A stretch of DNA of 64,000 nt from Ischnura elegans (taxonomy: Eukaryota > Arthropoda > Insecta > Odonata > Coenagrionidae), in contig NC_060251.1 in the NCBI RefSeq assembly GCF_921293095.1, forward strand, positions 40,467,644-40,531,643. The letters are read 5' to 3'. Positions 57,767 through 64,000 of this stretch are shown here, piece by piece. The position numbers and the translations under genes are program-made. Numbering within the stretch: the stretch's first letter is position 1; the number at the start of each line of letters is the position of its first letter. The notes under the pieces are model-generated. The model did not search any database, was not told the origin of the DNA, and saw only the letters and a program-made list of their open reading frames with translations.

Positions 57767-59009
57767 TAAAGACACTTTTCGAGCCCCTTTTCCGCTAGGA
57801 CGATACTTTTTTTCGAGCGCTAGTCAGCGAATGACCGGCAAATCTGTCTTCTTGACTTGGGTTCACGGTTTACATGATGGAGGCTCCCTTATACACAACA
57901 AAAACGAACGTAATAATAACCGTATTGAAACTTTTGTCAATTTTTTAAGGCACGTGCTCCTGTGACCCCCCTGAAATCCACCTACGCTTAGGGATGCTGA
58001 CTTACAAAAAATAATGCGGGGGCCCAAACCGGGGATCTTGACTCGGGAAACTTTATAAGTAGTGAGTTTTAAGTTTTTTAAGCATTTCAGAAGAGTCATA
58101 TGATCAACATTAGAACCCTGATAACTTGAATCTCGATATCTGGACACTCCGGGGAAAATCGACAAGCCTGACTAATTTTTTACTCACACCCATAACGAAT
58201 TTTTGAGGACACTCGGGTCCCCTCAGGCCCCATGGAGTCGGGTCCATAAGGTCCATAAGTTTCTAAAAAGGCGAAAAAAAAACACTCAAAATTTTATTGA
58301 TATGGGCGGAAAGGGCGAACGACTCGCTTATTCGCCCTCAACAATACTTAAGGTCGGCTTAGTGACCACGATGAAATAAACGTTAGGAGTACGTTTTGAA
58401 CTGAATATTTACGTAATGGAGAGAAATTTAAATTTAATGACACTCGCGATCACATTAAGTTGCCATCCACTCATTGGTCATTTCCTTCATAACGAATGCT
58501 CAAATGTCCCCGTAATGTTAAATTCTATAAGTAATAGCAATTAGATATATTTTACAAAAGTATAGATTCGATATGTGTCGAATGGGAGCCTAGCTAGCAA
58601 ATATATTTCAATAGTGCAGTATGATCAATGCTATGATGAACATATTCATTAAATTTCTTCGGTCTTACATCAATAGTTATAAAGATACGCCAATTGAAAG
58701 TCGAAACAGTATATAAAATATATATTCCCCCAATCACCCCAGACCGCCCCTGTGTCAACCCATCGGGTGAGTGTCAATTGCGCGTCGAACGGACGGAGTC
58801 GGAGTGACGGAGAGGGACGCAGGTGGCGAACGGGACGCGGCCGGACCGATGCGCATCACGTTAGGCATTCGCGAATGAAAACAGCGGGGAGAGAGGATTG
58901 CACCCGTCAACCGCTTGCGAATTAGGACGACAGGCTCTTCCGCCCGAACTGTGAGGACAAACTCCGTCGCCGCCCTGCTATCCGAAGGAAAAAAGGTTTG
59001 GATCTCTTC
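57767..59009. other. No gene; GC-rich CpG patch near its end
   Basis: 57950-58260 has oligo-C/G repeat fragments. 58745-58990 is GC-rich with many CpG (TCGAACGGACGGAGTCGGAG) and unlike the surroundings; no gene is attached to it. Confidence 0.4.
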
Positions 59010-59678
59010 AATAGGGTGGTTTCCTATTATTTTTTTATTGCCTAAATCGAAAGATTATTACTCCTGGAGTACGTATTTCACGCTTTTAGATTTTGAAATG
59101 ACGATGTCTATTTTTCGCGATTAAATGAAAAGTGCAAATTTTCAAGCGCGCGAAAACGCGACGGGTAAGTATGAATGTCGGGAAATCTCTCCGTGTGACG
59201 TATTTCTGGTTCCCGCTGCCGCCTTGTGAGGTGACCTTGAGGAGAGGCTTAGCGCTGATACGACGCAGGCTGCTAGCGGGTGGCTGAATACCCTGCTGGC
59301 TGGTAGCGCTTGGCTTAAATAAGGATTATTAATACCTTATCAAACGAAGAAAACTTTCCGACCTTAGCCAGTTTTAATAGGTGATTATTAAGACATGTTT
59401 CCCTAAGCTCTGCGCCTCATGCATGCATTGGTAATCTCAGACGATGTATAACTCCTATCTTCTCGTATAGAAACTAGGTCCCTGTGACGTCACGTGGAGT
59501 GGCATCGCATGGGCGCCAATCTGGCCCTTTTCAAATGAGGATAAAAATGGACCATAGCCATTCGTCTAACCCGGTATTTCTAAAACGAAATAATGTGTAT
59601 ATTATGAATACAGTAATGGTGGGTAATGAATCGCAATCAATGCCTTTCGTTTTCTTTGATGAAGGAAACTACCCTATT
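59010..59678 (+). mobile_element. TIR repeat family 1, copy D
   Basis: 669 bp, both ends intact (AATAGGGTGG...CTACCCTATT), closest to copy A. TGACGTCACGTG at 59485-59496. Confidence 0.88.
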
Positions 59679-59708
59679 GTCTATATCCATGGACGTTATA
59701 TTCCTATA

Positions 59709-60236
59709 TTCATGGGCGTACCCAGCGAGGGGCAGGGGGGGGAGAGACTGCCCCCCCCCCCCTAAAAGCGAAAATTGCAAAAGTCTTTGAGCAAAATCAG
59801 TACTGAATTGAAACGAAAGTATTCAACAAATTTCTTTAAACTCACGAAAAATGATATATATTAGTATTCACATTCATTCATTCACACGACGCCTTAAGCG
59901 TAAACATTCAAATAAATTCAGAGGTAAGGAAAGAAAGGGATAGGGACATATAATAAAAAAGGACGAGGACAACGGTGCTGTGGTAGATGGAAAAAGTTAG
60001 AAATCAGAGGGTAAAATTGCTATAGCACCCGGCCGGCAACCGGGAGGTTCTGGGTTCGTGTCCTTGTCCTTTTTCTATTATATATTCCTATCCCTTTCTT
60101 TCCTTACCTCTTAATTTATTTGAATATATTAGTATAAGATATGTAACTAAAATAAAACTATTTTTTCAAGGAAATAATCTCATAAATTCCATGGCTTGCC
60201 CCCACCCCCATACTTATGATCCTGGGCACGCCGTTG
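59709..60236 (+). mobile_element. hAT-like repeat with GGGCGTACCCAG ends
   Basis: Ends CATGGGCGTACCCAGCGAGG and CCTGGGCACGCCGTTG are inverted and imperfect, with oligo-G and oligo-C near the left end. It holds the hairpin 59909-60121. No target duplication seen. Confidence 0.5.
59909..60121. repeat. Long hairpin with tRNA-like core
   Basis: AAATAAATTCAGAGGTAAGG...AAAGAAAGGGATAGGGACAT is mirrored by CCTATCCCTTTCTTTCC...TTACCTCTTAATTTATTT. In the loop, ACCCGGCCGGCAACCGGGAG and GGTTCTGGGTTCGTGTCC resemble a stem and a T-arm. Confidence 0.7.
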
Positions 60237-60269
60237 TTTGAATCTCTTCAAATGTCTAAATCCATGGAC

Positions 60270-60686
60270 CAATGCATGCATGAGTCACAGAGCTCAGGGA
60301 AACATGTCTTAATAATCACCTATTAAAACTGGCTAAGGTCGGAAAGTTTTCCTTGTTTGATAAGGTATTACTAATTATTTAAGCCAAGCGCTACCAGCTA
60401 GCATGGTACTCTGCTACCTGCTATCATCCTGCGTCGTATCAACGCTCAGAGCCTCGCCCCAAGGTCACCTCACTTGCGGCAGCGGGAACCATAAATACGT
60501 CACACGGAGTTTTTCCCGGCATTCATACTTAGCCGTCGCGTTTTCGCTCGCTTGAAAATTTTCACTTTTCATTTAATCGCGAAATATAGATATCGTCATT
60601 TATAAATCTAAAAGTGTGAAATACGTACTCCAGGAGTAATAATCTTTCGATTTAGGCAATAAAAAATAATAGGAAATAACCCTATT
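60270..60686 (-). mobile_element. TIR repeat family 1, copy E (truncated, inverted)
   Basis: Matches about the left 400 bp of copy D on the opposite strand and stops at CCAATGCATGCATGAG; the other end is absent. Confidence 0.85.
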
Positions 60687-60689
60687 GTT

Positions 60690-61823
60690 GTATGCTGTTT
60701 TTAATCTCAAATATGGCTGTCTGACCCTTGAGCCCCCTCCATAAAAAATACTGGATCCGCCCTTGCGCTCAAGAGCAAAATCTCGCCATTCATGGGAGCG
60801 TGTATAATGGGGATCCTAGCTCCCCCCTCCCCCCAAAAATGGTGTAATTAAGTTATGCATATCGTCTTTATTTCAAGAGCAATTAGTAATACCAGCTCCT
60901 CTCTTGAAATGAATTTTTAAAAACATACACATCAATGAGATAATCTAACCATATATTAATACATGCTAAGCCCCTTCTTATAATCAATCCATTATCTCAA
61001 TTTATAACTTATCACTAGTTCTTGAGTCAATACAATAATAAAATATAGGTAGTGATAAACACGCTTTTCCTGAAAAGAACGTAAATTAGAAGTAAAAAAA
61101 TTAGCTACTCCCAACTCGGATAACTATGCTTGAGTGGTGATTACGTCATCAACGCTGACCATTAGCCTTGAAAATAGTTTGACTAAGCTCTCCACCAAAT
61201 ACAGCTAGTCGCTGTTTAGGCATCAATCGGTGTCGATATAGCATTCAAATCCTGATTTCCCAATCAGTTTCTACTTAAATTGTTCCCATCGGCCGTGAAC
61301 AGCCCCTACGTTTAACACAAGGGATTATTAGTATGTTTATTTGTTAAGAAAAATCGTTTTATATTTTATTTTAATGACATTCTAGATCGAAGGTGGACAC
61401 TAAAAGTAATGTGCACGAATACGTTGTTTCATTTAATATTGTTTTTTGAAGAAGCGTGTTTCTTTAAAGAAAATTATTTTAATTTTATTTTCTAATTTTG
61501 TAGTGGTAAAACATGTTTCCAATTACACCTGAGCTGTTACAAATTTTTTTTCCCCTAAAAATATAAGTAGCGCTATCTATTGAGGAAATTTGAAACTAAT
61601 CTTCCATATGAAAATTAGTTTTAAATTTTCTCAATAGATAGCTACTAGCCAATGGAAAAAATTCAAATGAGATTAATGAATATTTTATTGTCATCAGAAG
61701 CAAGAAAGTGTGCTAACTTTCAAGCCGACAATGGGATGTGGTTAAAAAAAATCAAATTACAAGATTGCATCGATGAAACAGCCAAAAAATACCCCTACAT
61801 GCATAGATTATCAGTGAAATTAG
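60690..61823 (+). mobile_element. Unclassified element, arm 2
   Basis: Inverse match to 55246-57440 without the hAT insertion. It contains the conserved hairpin 61571-61645 and an open frame from 61652 (MEKIQMRLMNILLSSEARKC...) that runs into the hAT element at 61824. Both ends are cut by other repeats. Confidence 0.7.
61571..61645. repeat. Hairpin inside arm 2
   Basis: Counterpart of 55519-55592 with the same CATATG centre and only a few changes. Confidence 0.85.
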
Positions 61824-64000
61824 CAGTGGCGGCTCGTGACTCAAATGCTAGGGGGGGCGCACTCCACCGGGGCGTCATAATTTTTTAATATTTCGTGTAT
61901 TTTATTAAGTTTTTACGGCAATCTAGGAATTAAATTCTGTGATGCCATACGTTCCGTTTTTTCAACAAAAATACCTAGTTTTCCTAATAAAGCTTGATTA
62001 ATAAATACTAAATGCAGTAGACTCTCGGTCATACGGATCGGCTTAGTCCGGACTCTCGATGATTCTGATCAATGATCTTGAAGAATAAGAATATATTTGC
62101 TGCGATATTTTGCAAATAAAAACGAAAATACGTAACTTTAGGTTTTAGCGTCTACATTCTTCGTGCGGATATGCCCGCAATACACTTCTGTTGTTCGTTT
62201 TGCAATCATAATGCGTTATTTGTCAAATCTATACAACATTTGCAATGATTTAGGTAGCAATGACACTTGTAACACCTGAGGAGGGAGGAGAGTGTCACTG
62301 ACTTCCACTAGGCAACAAACACTACTAGAATGCGCGCGCTTTGCTATTGCAGATGTTAACTTTGATGGCGGTGTTCGCGTTGATTCTTGAATACAGTATG
62401 ATTTAAAATCAACAATTAAACATTTCTCACACATTTTAACAAAATATGAAATACTCACAGGCCTTTAGTTATATTGCAAAAGTCCATCCTTCTTTCATTT
62501 TGTCCAGCAAAGTGATCAATTACACGTTCGTTGAAATCAGCGCTGGACAACAATTTCTTTCTGATTGAACACATGGCAAGGGCACTAGTCTATAAATAAA
62601 CAAGGGACGACACAAAATAGGCTGACGAAAAATACGACCAAAAAGAACAAGGTGCCTGGACACAGAATTGGGACAATTTTTCCCTATATTTCCCTAAAAC
62701 AAAAACGAGCACTGTTGATTAATTCAAAATTGTCTTCTTGAATGTACACACAGCACTAAGAAACTTCTTAATCGGCAATGACGCACAATTAACTCCTCGA
62801 AAATGATGTCTGAACTCATTTCACTCCGTTCTTTCCGAGAGTCTTGCCGTTACTATAAGGACGACTCAAGGGAGATAGAAGTCGTGGTCCACTAATGCTG
62901 ATTCAGCTGAGGGACGAATTTAAGGTCATCAAGCAAACAACGGACGTCATGGACCATCTCCTTGAGTCTAAGATTCATATGTGGTAAACACACGAGACGC
63001 CAACGGGTCGCATTTGGAATAACCGTGTCTTCGAAATCATTGCCATGATATAATAGAAAATAAGTTCTAGATCGTAAAAGAAGACGACTCGACTGAGCCA
63101 CAGATGGGAGCTGTAAGGATTTCCGCACTGATATGAACTCTTCGAGGCCACTTAAATCAGACCCAAGTGGGCATTTTCCGTCAGACAGCTACCGCTCTGC
63201 CGCTGAGGAATTAGGTGAACATGAACTAATACAACAAGGACGGCTAGAAAAATGATGAACCTACACACCAAAGGTGCATTGTACGCGGAACTTCTTCACA
63301 TTCATTGAATGACTCTATTTAAAGTCACGTTTAACGGGTTAACTCATGTTCAATCCTTCACCCTATCACGCACGCAACTATTTCTTAAATTATAAATCAG
63401 TGGGGAATGTTAACTGATTTTTCCTAATACTGCAGGTCTTTTGATAAATTTATCTGAAAAATAGGTACCACATTTCTAATCATCGGGAAGACATGAATAC
63501 ATTGTTAAGGCCTAAATATTATATTATTAGTTGCCCCAAGGTTCTTGAAATTCGTAATCATAACAGAACTGTGTCAAATACTCGAGAATAGTTTTCCTTC
63601 GTCAATACGGCCTTTAACTGGTTGGATTTTATGTGTTCCGGAATTCAAACACCAAAAAACGCAAGCATAATGGGATAATTTATTTACTGTAGCAATACCT
63701 ACCAGTAATTAAAAATTAAAATCGTATAACTACACCCAGTACAGTGACCATTCTGATTCCGTAGGTCCCTTTTCTGTGGCAGCACCAAGTAGACGCCAGA
63801 TTATACGCCCGCCGGCCTGCGCAGCGATGTCAACTCACTCGTCGCTCTGCGCATTTTCGGACGACGTCCCAGGACTTCCATAAGACACAACGTTAGACGC
63901 GTCATAGCACCAGCGGCCCCCACCACTACCACTCTCCATATAACTGCATGGGGATGGATTGGGACGTTCTGGCCAGCGCCCCACGGCTACAAATACGAAC
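61824..64000 (-). mobile_element. 2.36-kb hAT-type element, second copy (cut by window end)
   Basis: Begins CAGTGGCGGCTCGTGACTC, the inverse of the right end at 29815, and follows 27629-29815 closely to the window edge; about 170 bp would lie outside. The 63128-62892 frame matches 28501-28680 but continues further (DDLKFVPQLNQH); 62458-62216 encodes another long frame that is broken in the first copy. Inserted at GAAATTAG in arm 2. Confidence 0.87.

Overview
The window looks like a gene-poor, AT-rich, repeat-dense stretch of an arthropod nuclear genome, most likely an insect. It has GT-AG introns of 0.8 to 6.5 kb, no operons, one gene whose protein closely matches the insect form of the ELOVL6 fatty-acid elongase, and many decayed DNA transposons. 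I cannot name the species from the sequence.

Three protein-coding genes can be reconstructed from splice sites and reading frames. (1) An RNA-binding protein gene on + (about 2.87-19.8 kb; 5' end not found) has a proline-rich and Gln/Asn-rich N-terminus, two RRM domains, a Pro/Ser/Thr linker and an almost purely acidic exon, giving a nucleolin/Modulo-like layout. (2) A FADD-like death-adaptor gene on - (25,497 down to 20,026; three coding exons, 211 aa) has an N-terminal death-effector-like domain and a C-terminal death domain. Its upstream region carries a palindromic kappaB site, a TATA-like element and an initiator-like element. (3) A complete two-exon ELOVL6/Baldspot elongase gene lies on + (36,713-38,812; 310 aa) with a long AT-rich 3' flank. 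Genes 1 and 2 converge, and their predicted 3' ends nearly abut at 19.8-20.0 kb. No metabolic or regulatory link between the three genes is visible.

The rest is mostly mobile DNA: at least eight pogo/Tigger-type elements with TA target duplications (several nested, one keeping a broken transposase start); hAT-type elements with 8-bp duplications, including a 2.36-kb element present twice; a five-copy roughly 660-bp terminal-inverted-repeat family without clear target duplication that carries a CRE/E-box motif; PIF/Harbinger-like MITEs; fold-back elements; LINE 3' fragments; and a tRNA-like SINE head. 42-64 kb holds no gene I can support, and 55-64 kb is a nest of repeats inserted in repeats. 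The most interesting items are the FADD gene with its immune-type promoter, the twice-present 2.36-kb hAT-like element with conserved open reading frames, and the CRE-carrying repeat family.
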